A stretch of 37,134 nucleotides of DNA. It comes from a virus. The position numbers and the translations under genes are program-made. Shown piece by piece: positions 1 to 5,854 of the stretch. Each line of letters begins with the position of its first letter. Position 1 is the stretch's first letter. The notes beneath the pieces were generated by a model, which had not been told where the DNA came from, made no database searches, and saw only the letters and a program-made list of their open reading frames with translations. The DNA lies in the IMG/VR virus record IMGVR_UViG_3300006128_000025, positions 1 through 37,134 of that record; one strand, 5' to 3'.

Positions 1-968
1 AACTCTCGTACCTTGATGTCGTGTGGTGCAAAGTGTTCGCCGTACACGTATGGTTTGTTTTGTAGAACTTTAATGTAGTGGTCAAGTCCTTTACCATTGC
101 CTTCGTAATAGTCTATGAGATTAACCTTATCATTAATAAACTGAGCAAACCAAATTCCAGTAGCGTCACCAACACCAAGATCCCAATAAGTATGAACAGG
201 GTGTTCCTGACGATAAGGTACCTCTCCAATCCTATCCGTTTCTTCGGCAAGTGCAATGAGATCACCGTAATAAGAACCTTGAATCGGCTCATCAAACGAA
301 CACATAAACTCTTGATTGAATAGTCTTTCATCACCATATAATCCTTTATATTCCTTTTTTATTTCATCTAACTCTTGATCGCTAAACTGTCCTGCATCTT
401 TTGCCGTGAGATATGATACAAACCAACCGTTTTTCATGCCTTGTTGGTAAAGTGTACGTGCGTGGTTATCTCCACGAGGAGTAAAGTTAAACCACATAAA
501 TCCTTTGTTTTCAACTACAATCGGTAGCAAGAATCCAATAATGTTTGGACTCATAAGTGAATACTCACTAAAGACTATCCCAGCTGGGTTTGTTCCAACA
601 ATACGGTTAATGTCTGACGCACCTATGATTTGGAAGATTGAACCATTATAAAGTTCTATAAGCATTTGCTGTTGATCGGTACGCTTTCTAAGTTCTTGTG
701 GAATATGGTCCATTGTTTTAAAGCCGTTGGAGTCAAGGTTGTCCCACAACGCTTTACGCCCTTGGTTAAACTCTGGAAACACGTAATAGTAATTGGCAAC
801 ACGTTTAAGCATTTGAATAAGCAACGCATTAATCATAGTCTTGTCTTTACCATGACGACGTGGCCAAACAATAATAGCTCGGCTTGCTGGCTCGTCTTGT
901 ACAGCTAACCAGAATTCTTTTTGGTATTCCCGGGCTTCGTATTTATATGGGATAGTTATATCGGCCAT
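1..968 (-). CDS. terL: Terminase large subunit, N-terminal part (split by window ends)
   Basis: Packaging ATPase-nuclease that pumps DNA into the prohead at the portal. The frame starts at ATG 968 after an AAGAGA-type site and runs off position 1 without a stop. A Walker A-like loop PRRHGKDKT lies near residues 36-44, a Walker B-like GIVFSEYS near residue 130, and the nuclease domain begins around WDLGVGDATG near residue 264. The last residues before the edge, HDIKVRE, are typical of TerL shortly before its C-terminal third. The two leftover bases join in phase to the frame that enters at 37134, giving about 462 aa in all, a normal TerL length. It overlaps the zinc-finger gene upstream by 26 nt. 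Identity as TerL is secure; the exactness of the join is not (see findings). Confidence 0.93.
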   Translation of the reverse strand, partial: MADITIPYKYEAREYQKEFWLAVQDEPASRAIIVWPRRHGKDKTMINALLIQMLKRVANYYYVFPEFNQGRKALWDNLDSNGFKTMDHIPQELRKRTDQQQMLIELYNGSIFQIIGASDINRIVGTNPAGIVFSEYSLMSPNIIGFLLPIVVENKGFMWFNFTPRGDNHARTLYQQGMKNGWFVSYLTAKDAGQFSDQELDEIKKEYKGLYGDERLFNQEFMCSFDEPIQGSYYGDLIALAEETDRIGEVPYRQEHPVHTYWDLGVGDATGIWFAQFINDKVNLIDYYEGNGKGLDHYIKVLQNKPYVYGEHFAPHDIKVRE

Positions 969-1140
969 CTAATCTCTTTCGTTTAATTACATGATTCTTA
1001 ATGCAGTTCAGTACTAACGGATTGTAAACTTCAAAACAAAGTGGACATTGCCATCCCATGTATGGTTTAAGAAAATGTTTTTCTAATTCATTTTCTTTTT
1101 TGTCTTTAAATATTTCTGCTAGATCATCTTCAATGCTCAT
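943..1140 (-). CDS. Small zinc-finger protein, 65 aa
   Basis: Starts at ATG 1140, with GGAG five bases upstream, overlapping the end of the glycosyltransferase by 11 nt; its own end overlaps the terL start. A longer upstream reading of the frame would run deep into the glycosyltransferase and is less likely. The C-terminal half holds CPLC followed by C-x3-H (CIKNH), a plausible one-zinc site, after a charged helix rich in Glu/Lys. Its position directly before terL suggests a packaging accessory or DNA-binding role, but that is inference. No family recognised. Confidence 0.7.
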   Translation of the reverse strand: MSIEDDLAEIFKDKKENELEKHFLKPYMGWQCPLCFEVYNPLVLNCIKNHVIKRKRLDGRYNYPI

Positions 1141-1747
1141 AGTTTCTCCAAGTAAAATTACTTTTGTCAAATGGATACACACCAATATCTCTTTGCTTTG
1201 CATATACAGGATTTCTAAACACACTATTGTTTACCCAAAAATCATAATAGTAAAGAATGTCGTCAATAAAATAATAGCCTTTACTCATTGCTCCAGCCTT
1301 GTGAGCTAATGTAACATCGTCACTTATGTTTGGTTCGAGTTTGAGTTGTTTCATTATATCAGTGTTAAACAAACACTTGATTGAATAATAATCACCACTA
1401 GCTTCTTTGTCTGATGTAATCTCATGAAACTTGCCGTCATACGTCATTAAAATTTGGTAGCCAATGTAATCTATTCCATCTCTAAGTTTATCTTTTGAGT
1501 ACGCTGCTTTAACTACTTGCTCAACATAATTAGGTGATAAGTAATCATCATCATCAATAAGAGCTATAAAACCTTTTGGTGCATCAGCTACAATAGAATT
1601 AAACTTATCGCTTTGTTTACCCCACCCCTCTGCTATGACAACTTCTACTTTATCTTTGTAGGGTTCTAGTTGATCGTTTAGAGAAAATAATAATCGAGAT
1701 AATAAACTTGCTCTTGTAGATATGGTACAGACAGCAATTGTAATCAT
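1130..1747 (-). CDS. GT-A fold glycosyltransferase (family 2-like), 205 aa
   Basis: Predicted to transfer a sugar from a nucleotide-sugar donor. The N-terminus ITIAVCTISTR is the usual first beta strand of family-2 glycosyltransferases. A run of four aspartates (DDDDYL, residues 65-70) supplies the DxD metal/nucleotide-binding motif. A second acidic site, ISDDVTLAHKAG, lies near residue 140, where these enzymes often hold the catalytic base region. Starts by a 4-nt ATGA overlap with the regulator gene upstream, so it is translationally coupled. The acceptor is unknown: phage enzymes of this type modify DNA, virion proteins or host envelope. A second, unrelated-looking glycosyltransferase sits at 10093-10812 in the early block. 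Confidence 0.82.
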   Translation of the reverse strand: MITIAVCTISTRASLLSRLLFSLNDQLEPYKDKVEVVIAEGWGKQSDKFNSIVADAPKGFIALIDDDDYLSPNYVEQVVKAAYSKDKLRDGIDYIGYQILMTYDGKFHEITSDKEASGDYYSIKCLFNTDIMKQLKLEPNISDDVTLAHKAGAMSKGYYFIDDILYYYDFWVNNSVFRNPVYAKQRDIGVYPFDKSNFTWRNYEH

Positions 1748-2043
1748 CGCTTACAGCCAAATTTACAAAGCCCAACAGAGTAATTGTGTTTACAAACTTT
1801 AATTTTACGCGACGCAAGTAAAGTATTTAAATCTAATTGATTAATTTTTGGTGGACGTTCATCAACGTGTTGAATTAAAACAACGTCAGCTGTATCAGTT
1901 TCTTTTTGTTCATTAGATTCCCCGTTCTCTAATTGTTCATCGAGTATTGCATTGAGATGCTTACTTAACCACTCAGACTTATCTTTCAAGTCTTTCCAGA
2001 TCTTTAAATCTTTCTTTCTAACGTAAACCGTTACTTGTGGCAT
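1744..2043 (-). CDS. Ribbon-helix-helix protein with C-terminal Cys cluster, 99 aa
   Basis: Residues 3-32 (VTVYVRKKDLKIW, then a charged helix and SEWLSKHLNAIL) match the strand-helix-helix pattern of Arc/CopG-type DNA-binding proteins. The middle is acidic and low in structure. The C-terminus has C-x-H and CKFGC, a possible zinc site. Starts at ATG 2043 behind a GGGTAGGGT stretch. The promoter region carries two perfect inverted repeats (2053-2069, 2072-2092), the second centred on the -10. RHH dimers commonly bind such sites, so autorepression is a reasonable inference. Alternatively, a DNA-recognition partner in packaging, since terL lies three genes downstream. Confidence 0.65.
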   Translation of the reverse strand: MPQVTVYVRKKDLKIWKDLKDKSEWLSKHLNAILDEQLENGESNEQKETDTADVVLIQHVDERPPKINQLDLNTLLASRKIKVCKHNYSVGLCKFGCKR

Positions 2044-2052
2044 ACCCTACCC

Positions 2053-2069
2053 ATAAATTAAAAATTTAT
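2053..2069. promoter_or_regulatory. Inverted repeat between promoter and start of the RHH gene
   Basis: ATAAATT (2053-2059), three bases, AATTTAT (2063-2069): a perfect 7-bp inverted repeat in the 5' untranslated stretch of the RHH gene. Could be a second operator site or simply AT-rich sequence. Confidence 0.4.
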
Positions 2070-2071
2070 TT

Positions 2072-2092
2072 TATAGTATACATTATACTATA
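2072..2092. promoter_or_regulatory. 21-bp palindromic operator covering the -10 of the RHH gene
   Basis: TATAGTATA (2072-2080), cat, TATACTATA (2084-2092) form a perfect 9-bp inverted repeat with a 3-bp centre. The minus-strand -10 hexamer TATAAT (2082-2087) lies inside it, so a protein bound here would block initiation. The half-site GTATA recurs in the 2949-2999 cluster. Confidence 0.6.
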
Positions 2093-2107
2093 TGGTTTTG
2101 AGTATGT

Positions 2108-2473
2108 CTAGACGTAGATAAGAGTAATGTTGTCAGCAGCAGTTGTAACTACTGTAAGTCCGTTGGAGTAGCGTGCACCTATCTGGAAACCAAACGTTCC
2201 CGTACCAGTACCAAATTGAGTAATGACTGTACCGGATCCTGCAGTGTTGTCATACACCGTAACTGTTCCAGTAGTTGCTTTACCAACAACAACTGCTATA
2301 AGAACACCAGGACCTGTAACAAGAGTTGTAGTGGTTGCTGTACCTATAAATCTATAGTTACCTATTGTTAAGCTAGTAGCTTCATAAACTCCACTAGTTC
2401 CTACTTCTATTTGAGCATTAGCCGAGGGGGTGTCTGTAATGATCTCTGCTGGTGTTACTGTTACTGTTGCCAC
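2108..2473 (-). CDS. Beta-rich structural protein, 121 aa (decoration-type)
   Basis: Begins at GTG 2473, with AGGAG six bases upstream. The sequence is Thr/Val/Gly-rich with almost no charged residues, typical of small beta-sandwich virion proteins. The C-terminal half (TVTVYDNTAGSG, ARYSNGLTVVTT, ending ITLIYV) resembles a common phage structural-protein pattern. It has its own extended -10 promoter (2503-2511) and the strongest ribosome site of this end of the genome, suggesting high copy number, for example a head decoration protein. That function is inference; its place far from the capsid gene is unusual. Confidence 0.6.
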   Translation of the reverse strand: MATVTVTPAEIITDTPSANAQIEVGTSGVYEATSLTIGNYRFIGTATTTTLVTGPGVLIAVVVGKATTGTVTVYDNTAGSGTVITQFGTGTGTFGFQIGARYSNGLTVVTTAADNITLIYV

Positions 2474-2502
2474 TTTTATCTCCTGTTTTTTTTCTTTTCT
2501 AC

Positions 2503-2511
2503 ATTATAACA
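2503..2511 (-). promoter_or_regulatory. Extended -10 promoter for the 121-aa structural gene
   Basis: Reads TGTTATAAT on the minus strand, about 30 nt before the GTG start. No clear -35. The short leader is A-rich and unstructured. Confidence 0.6.
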
Positions 2512-2897
2512 CATTTGGGGCCTTACACGAATATAAAAAATATTTTTGGGGGTCTTAATTACTTAACTAGTTGTGTGTTTCTATACAATTGTATTTATCT
2601 CAATTACTAATAATTCATTTACCTAGAGAGCCCCCACAGGGAACCCCCTCTGTACGTTATTTTTTTTGTGTTTTTATTTTTCTATTTCTGTATGTATAAA
2701 TAGTCGCAATATATAAGGAATTATATGAGAGAACCACCCCACGTATGAGCAAGCAATAAAAGAAGGTCTAATTGTTTGAGCTGTAAGCGAGTAAAGCATA
2801 TATGAGAATGTCCGATTGAAGCGATTTTCAGGGGTAGTAACTATACATTGTGAAGTAACTATGACTAATAAAACAGAGGTAGCAGTAAGTAATAGTA

Positions 2898-2927
2898 GTA
2901 CGATTGGTTGAGGTACGATTGATTGAG
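2898..2927. repeat. Tandem 15-bp direct repeat (iteron-like)
   Basis: GTACGATTGGTTGAG is followed at once by GTACGATTGATTGAG: 14 of 15 positions identical. A related CGATTGA occurs near 2814. Tandem repeats beside AT-rich DNA are a feature of iteron origins; no initiator gene was recognised. Confidence 0.6.
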
Positions 2928-2948
2928 TTTAGCTTGATATTAATGCTC

Positions 2949-2999
2949 ACTGTATAACAAGTATACTGTATATCTAACTATTTAGTGTATTACTGTATA
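2949..2999. repeat. Three ACTGTATA sites, one inside a TATAC-t-GTATA palindrome
   Basis: ACTGTATA occurs at 2949-2956, 2965-2972 and 2992-2999. The middle copy forms the palindrome TATAC-T-GTATA (2962-2972). These look like binding sites for a small dimeric regulator. The GTATA/TATAC half-site is shared with the operator at 2072-2092. Confidence 0.5.
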
Positions 3000-3142
3000 G
3001 AAGAAACATTGTACTAACTGTGCTCACTAGTTCGAACAATCAGCCCGGACAATACGACTGCATTTTTTGTCAATCGTAAACTGTGCATAACTTGTAAATT
3101 TTCTTTGATAAACTACTTGCATATATCAATTTGATTTGATAT

Positions 3143-3148
3143 TATAAT
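3143..3148 (+). promoter_or_regulatory. -10 box for the first early operon
   Basis: Perfect TATAAT, 28 bases before the ATG at 3177. The best -35 candidate, TTGCAT at 3117-3122, has an overlong 20-base spacer. The region between is strongly AT-rich. Confidence 0.5.
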
Positions 3149-3176
3149 AGTGTAAACATAACGAAAGGCACAACAA

Positions 3177-3377
3177 ATGGAAACTACTACTAAAACTCTA
3201 ACTTGTTGCGACAATCAGCATTTAATTGTTGATGAGCAATTTGAATACAAATGCGAATTTGTAGACGGAAAACTAGCTATCTATCTTAACGAATATGAAA
3301 CAGAGGGCTTTGAAAATCTTAGGTGTGATAACTGTTACGAAACGTTCAACATTGATAATTTAGAAGTGGAGTACTAA
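3177..3377 (+). CDS. Small Cys-containing protein, 66 aa
   Basis: First gene of the rightward block, with AAAGG upstream of the ATG. Contains CC-x-NQH near the N-terminus and CDNC near residue 50, compatible with one zinc site. Very acidic overall. No family recognised; position suggests an early host-directed protein. Confidence 0.6.
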   Translation: METTTKTLTCCDNQHLIVDEQFEYKCEFVDGKLAIYLNEYETEGFENLRCDNCYETFNIDNLEVEY

Positions 3378-3379
3378 AA

Positions 3380-3592
3380 ATGCTTACAGAAATTGAATAT
3401 AGAGTTTGTAGCACTTGTAATAATACGCTTGATATTGATACAAAAAATAAACTTCAAACAGGTTGGTACTGTTGCGATAACTACTATTGCTCGGAGGCGT
3501 GCTTAAATAAGTCTTTACAGGCTACAGATACAACCTGGCTCGAGCATTATGATGATGATGGGGACTGTTATTGGACAGAGTGGGAAATATAA
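3380..3592 (+). CDS. Small zinc-ribbon-like protein, 70 aa
   Basis: Starts two bases after the preceding stop, with GGAG upstream. Cysteines occur as CSTC, then CC and CSEAC, a treble-clef/zinc-ribbon-like spacing. The C-terminus is an acidic Asp/Glu/Trp tail (HYDDDGDCYWTEWEI). Possibly a nucleic-acid mimic or protein-binding early factor. No family recognised. Confidence 0.6.
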   Translation: MLTEIEYRVCSTCNNTLDIDTKNKLQTGWYCCDNYYCSEACLNKSLQATDTTWLEHYDDDGDCYWTEWEI

Positions 3593-3605
3593 ATTAACTA
3601 ATAGC

Positions 3606-3629
3606 CTGAGCAAGCTTATAACTGCTCAG
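3606..3629 (+). promoter_or_regulatory. Intergenic stem-loop before the 94-aa gene
   Basis: CTGAGCA (3606-3612) pairs perfectly with TGCTCAG (3623-3629) around a 10-base loop. There is no T-run, so it is not a terminator. It may be an mRNA processing or stability element between the second and third early genes. Confidence 0.5.
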
Positions 3630-3641
3630 AATAGGTAAATT

Positions 3642-3926
3642 ATGACAACAAAAGTACATCTAATAGAAGTTAAATATTTAAGTGCTACTCATACAAAGGG
3701 TAGTAGAATAAAAATCACGAGTTTACGTTTTAAGGATAGCGTTACAATATCATACGATTATAAATACAATCAGATAAACGATATGTTTGAGGCGTGGTTA
3801 AAACAATTAAATAATGATTTGGGCATACTATCGGTCGGCTACAATGAATATAACGGCACTTACATTTATGGTGTTACAGTTTTTGAGCCTATGAAAAATA
3901 TTAAAAAAGGGGGGGTATTAGCATAA
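3642..3926 (+). CDS. Hypothetical early protein, 94 aa
   Basis: Beta-strand pattern with alternating hydrophobics (KVHLIEVKYL, RIKITSLRF, VTISYDY) and a central helix (MFEAWLKQL). No motif or family recognised. Its stop shares bases with the next ATG (TAATG). Preceded by the 3606-3629 stem-loop and a weak AGG site. Confidence 0.6.
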   Translation: MTTKVHLIEVKYLSATHTKGSRIKITSLRFKDSVTISYDYKYNQINDMFEAWLKQLNNDLGILSVGYNEYNGTYIYGVTVFEPMKNIKKGGVLA

Positions 3927-4051
3927 TGACACAAAAAGAAAATATCAGATTTTACGACTTGCTAGTAAAGCTAGCCGATACGGACGATATGGCAAACATG
4001 AATATCATCAACAAAGCAAACGAACTATTACAATTAATTAATGAGGTTTAA
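3926..4051 (+). CDS. Microprotein, 41 aa
   Basis: ATG shares its A with the upstream TAA stop, and a G-rich run lies about 10 bases before it. Encodes a short amphipathic helical protein (FYDLLVKLADTDDMAN, then KANELLQLINEV). Supported by the unbroken chain of coupled genes. Function unknown. Confidence 0.5.
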   Translation: MTQKENIRFYDLLVKLADTDDMANMNIINKANELLQLINEV

Positions 4052-4053
4052 AT

Positions 4054-4143
4054 ATGAAATTTATCAGAAACAATTGGGAACTATTATTAACAATAATTGC
4101 CGTACTCTATATTGGGGTACGGACATTACAGGAGGGCATATAG
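4054..4143 (+). CDS. Single-pass membrane microprotein, 29 aa
   Basis: MKFIRNNWELLLTIIAVLY and ten more residues: a basic N-terminus and one hydrophobic span (about residues 8-22). The stop TAG directly abuts the next ATG. The coding sequence contains a CCGTAC/GTACGG stem-loop and ends with the AGGAGG ribosome site of the next gene. May act on the host membrane; function unknown. Confidence 0.5.
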   Translation: MKFIRNNWELLLTIIAVLYIGVRTLQEGI

Positions 4144-4341
4144 ATGTTAGATTATAAAATAACAATAACAGTACGTGATGAAACAATGGTTTCTGCTCAT
4201 AGCGATATGGAGGCATTAAACTTAGCTGAGGAAGTTTTTAAGGAACATGGTTACGATATAACAAACGCTGATTTGGATATTCTCGAAGTATACGAGGCTG
4301 AATACGACGACAGCGACGAACTTAAAATGGAGAATATGTAG
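4144..4341 (+). CDS. Hypothetical acidic protein, 65 aa
   Basis: Strong AGGAGG site upstream of the ATG. Beta strand (YKITITVRD), helix (SDMEALNLAEEVFKEHG), second strand and a very acidic tail: a small alpha/beta fold. No family recognised. Confidence 0.6.
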   Translation: MLDYKITITVRDETMVSAHSDMEALNLAEEVFKEHGYDITNADLDILEVYEAEYDDSDELKMENM

Positions 4342-4342
4342 T

Positions 4343-4495
4343 ATGACACAAGAAAAAGTAAACACGATTTTTGAATACGCCATAGCAGAACACGGCGATT
4401 GGATAAAAAACTATATGTATATGGGTACATATGATGGACAACATCATTTTAAAAATATAATGACACGTCGTTACGTGTTTATAAAGGAACAATAA
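4343..4495 (+). CDS. Hypothetical microprotein, 50 aa
   Basis: Begins one base after the previous stop. Aromatic- and His-rich (NYMYMGTYDGQHHFKN) with a basic C-terminus. No family recognised. Kept because gene spacing in this block is consistently 0-3 bases. Confidence 0.5.
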   Translation: MTQEKVNTIFEYAIAEHGDWIKNYMYMGTYDGQHHFKNIMTRRYVFIKEQ

Positions 4496-4496
4496 A

Positions 4497-4652
4497 ATGT
4501 GGGATTTTATTTTTGGCTTGATTGCCGGTTTAATCTTATGCGATTGGGCAAAGCTACGGATCGAGAGTACAGCAGGAAGGCGACTGATTAAAGCTAGTGC
4601 TAAAGCCGGGAACGTGCTCGGCAAACATAAACTAAAGTACGAAAGGATTTAA
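4497..4652 (+). CDS. Membrane-anchored basic microprotein, 51 aa
   Basis: N-terminal hydrophobic span FIFGLIAGLILCDWA (residues 4-18), then a basic helix of about 30 residues rich in Lys/Arg/Ala. The topology suggests an inner-membrane anchor with a cytoplasmic cationic domain. Follows the previous stop by one base. Function unknown. Confidence 0.5.
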   Translation: MWDFIFGLIAGLILCDWAKLRIESTAGRRLIKASAKAGNVLGKHKLKYERI

Positions 4653-4653
4653 A

Positions 4654-4890
4654 ATGTATATGCATTTATTGGTTTTGACTTATGAGGGCGAGCCGTATTG
4701 GGAAGTGTTTACATCAAAAAGCGAATTTGTCGGCACTACGGAGGCAATAAAGCGAATCGATAATTTATTCAAATATGAAATGGATATGGACAAGGACGAC
4801 AGGCTGGAGGTAATGACAAAATGCGAATGGAGGATTAACCGGATCGATAAAGTAGACAATTATAAAGTAGAACTAAAAAAAGTAAAATAA
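4654..4890 (+). CDS. Hypothetical protein, 78 aa
   Basis: GAAAGGA site before the ATG. Beta-rich start (YMHLLVLTYEGEPYWEVF), a charged middle (ideal helix with KYEMDMDKDD) and a Lys-rich end. Stop and next ATG overlap (TAATG). No family recognised. Confidence 0.6.
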   Translation: MYMHLLVLTYEGEPYWEVFTSKSEFVGTTEAIKRIDNLFKYEMDMDKDDRLEVMTKCEWRINRIDKVDNYKVELKKVK

Positions 4891-4955
4891 TGGACTACGA
4901 CACAGAGGGTATATTGTATGAGATTGAGGACTACCCGGAACTATTTGATAGTTAA
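4890..4955 (+). CDS. Possible acidic microprotein, 21 aa
   Basis: MDYDTEGILYEIEDYPELFDS: seven Asp/Glu in 21 residues. Its start is coupled to the preceding stop. Its last four bases overlap the end of the convergent terS-like gene. Short enough to be chance, but it continues the coupled chain. Confidence 0.3.
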   Translation: MDYDTEGILYEIEDYPELFDS

Positions 4956-5296
4956 AGATCAATAACCGGTTTATCAGGTTTCACTCGGTTAAAAATAATA
5001 TTGATAGGGGCAGACTGCGAGCTGTCCTTATCATTATTTTTGGGCTTGCCGTATGCTGTTTCGATAAGAGTTTTACCGGCTTGAACTCTGGCTATTTCGT
5101 TGCTACCTGTCCTGGCAATGTTGTCGAGAACATCTAATCCTGTTTCTCCGTATTTTTCCATCTTTTTTTTAAGGCGTGTCATTGATGATTTAACAGATGT
5201 TTCGGAATAACCAGCAATAAGTCCAGCTTGTTTATAAGTCTTAACTTTTGGATCTTTGAGAGCCTCTAAAGCTCTCTTTTGTTTAAGCGTTGCCAT
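4952..5296 (-). CDS. Terminase small-subunit-like protein, 114 aa
   Basis: Residues about 5-45 (ALEALKDPKVKTYKQAGLIA, then GYSETSVKSSMTRLKKKME) resemble the helix-turn-helix N-terminus of phage small terminases, which bind the packaging site and recruit TerL. A helical stretch follows, then a flexible polar tail rich in Lys/Asp/Ser. It is the only leftward gene between 2.5 and 11 kb, lying some 4 kb from the terL start with ten opposed early genes between. A consensus promoter places transcription start about three bases before the ATG, and no Shine-Dalgarno is present, so the mRNA is probably leaderless. An HTH regulator is the alternative reading. Confidence 0.6.
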   Translation of the reverse strand: MATLKQKRALEALKDPKVKTYKQAGLIAGYSETSVKSSMTRLKKKMEKYGETGLDVLDNIARTGSNEIARVQAGKTLIETAYGKPKNNDKDSSQSAPINIIFNRVKPDKPVIDL

Positions 5297-5305
5297 TTGG
5301 TGTGC

Positions 5306-5334
5306 ATTATATCAATATCTGTATAACTAATCAA
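5306..5334 (-). promoter_or_regulatory. Promoter of the terS-like gene
   Basis: On the minus strand: TTGATT (5329-5334), 17-base spacer, TATAAT (5306-5311), with the extended TGA in front of the -10. Only nine bases separate the -10 from the ATG at 5296. Confidence 0.7.
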
Positions 5335-5440
5335 TAACAGTAAATATTATAATATTATTATAACACAGTTAATCCAGAGTTTTGAGTTAGATTAGAGGTT
5401 GGTGTTGGTAATAATAAGACAAAGAAAAATTATAAAGGTT

Positions 5441-5587
5441 CGAGGCATAAGCAAACAGGGTAAACGACTACCCTCAGTGTTTACTTGCCTGCTTGCTAAT
5501 CCGTCGCTCGTCGTTGAGTTCTCGGTCTAGGCTTACAGATTATTGACGCATATCTGTTTTAAGTTGGTGCGGATCTTACGTGCCTTG
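5441..5587 (+). ncRNA. Candidate structured RNA A (three-stem fold)
   Basis: No ORF. Complementary arms nest: an outer stem 5441-5448/5580-5587 (8 bp, including two G-U pairs that favour the plus strand as the RNA); a long hairpin 5451-5459/5488-5496 (one mismatch) continued by 5460-5465/5479-5484; and a domain closed by 5499-5503/5570-5574 containing hairpin 5535-5540/5552-5557. An alternative small hairpin GGGTA/TACCC (5458-5462/5469-5473) competes with the long one. Upstream promoter evidence is weak: TATAAT at 5348-5353 without a good -35. No known RNA class recognised. Pairings were found by eye. Confidence 0.45.
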
Positions 5588-5655
5588 CATTATAATAACA
5601 ATTAGAAAACACGTCAAACATATTTATTATAATAAACGCTTATAGTAAAATTGTA

Positions 5656-5684
5656 TTGACAATAAAATAGTTAGCATATACAAT
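5656..5684 (+). promoter_or_regulatory. Strong sigma70-type promoter for the replication block
   Basis: TTGACA (5656-5661), 17-base spacer, TACAAT (5679-5684). It is the best full consensus promoter in the window. Expected start near 5691, giving a leader of about 165 bases. Confidence 0.8.
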
Positions 5685-5690
5685 AGACGT

Positions 5691-5854
5691 AATGCCGAGC
5701 GTGCAGGGTAACGCAAGCAGAAATTAATCAATCGTTAGCACAAGATAGAAGTAGAGTGCTAGTTTGTAACTAACAATTGGTCGATTGGCAATGGGCGATC
5801 GCCATAAGTATCGCCTTACCCTACAAGTAATAAATAATAAATGACGGGGGTTTT
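5691..5854 (+). ncRNA. Candidate structured RNA B / long 5' leader
   Basis: Lies directly downstream of the 5656-5684 promoter and ends at the ATG at 5855. Arms: AGGGTAA 5705-5711 with TTACCCT 5816-5822 closing the fold; CAATCG 5729-5734 with CGATTG 5782-5787; TAGCAC 5736-5741 with GTGCTA 5756-5761; GGCGAT 5794-5799 with ATCGCC 5810-5815, which abuts the closing stem as if stacked on it. This could be a cis-regulatory leader or a separate RNA. It matches no riboswitch I recognise. The AGGGTAA motif also occurs in RNA A (5457-5463). Confidence 0.5.

Larger units (their letters stand above)
2474..3176. other. Gene-free divergent control region
   Basis: About 700 bases without a credible ORF on either strand, only frames of a few codons. 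It separates leftward late genes from rightward early genes. It holds a leftward extended -10, a 15-bp tandem repeat, three ACTGTATA sites, long T and A tracts (around 2660-2700) and a rightward -10. Repeats next to an AT-rich stretch are what iteron-type origins or repressor-binding regions look like. I infer a replication or transcription control region but cannot separate the two. Confidence 0.5.

Noticed and set aside
78-323. Open frames on both strands at the left edge
   Set aside because: They lie wholly inside terL in other frames; terL motifs explain the region.
2624-2675. G/C-run hairpin followed by a long T-tract on the plus strand (possible terminator)
   Set aside because: The stem needs a bulge, and no rightward transcript is expected to arrive there. 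Left as part of the control region.
2726-2765. Minimal frames such as ATG-AGA-GAA up to a stop after 7 codons
   Set aside because: Too short, and not followed by an attenuator-like structure; chance.
5436-5450. GGTTCGA, a tRNA T-loop-like string
   Set aside because: Flanking bases do not pair as a T-stem, and no acceptor or anticodon arm can be drawn.
5297-5854. Group I intron or tmRNA in the gene-free gap
   Set aside because: No split gene flanks it, no conserved core or tag-peptide frame was seen, and the stems do not match those folds.
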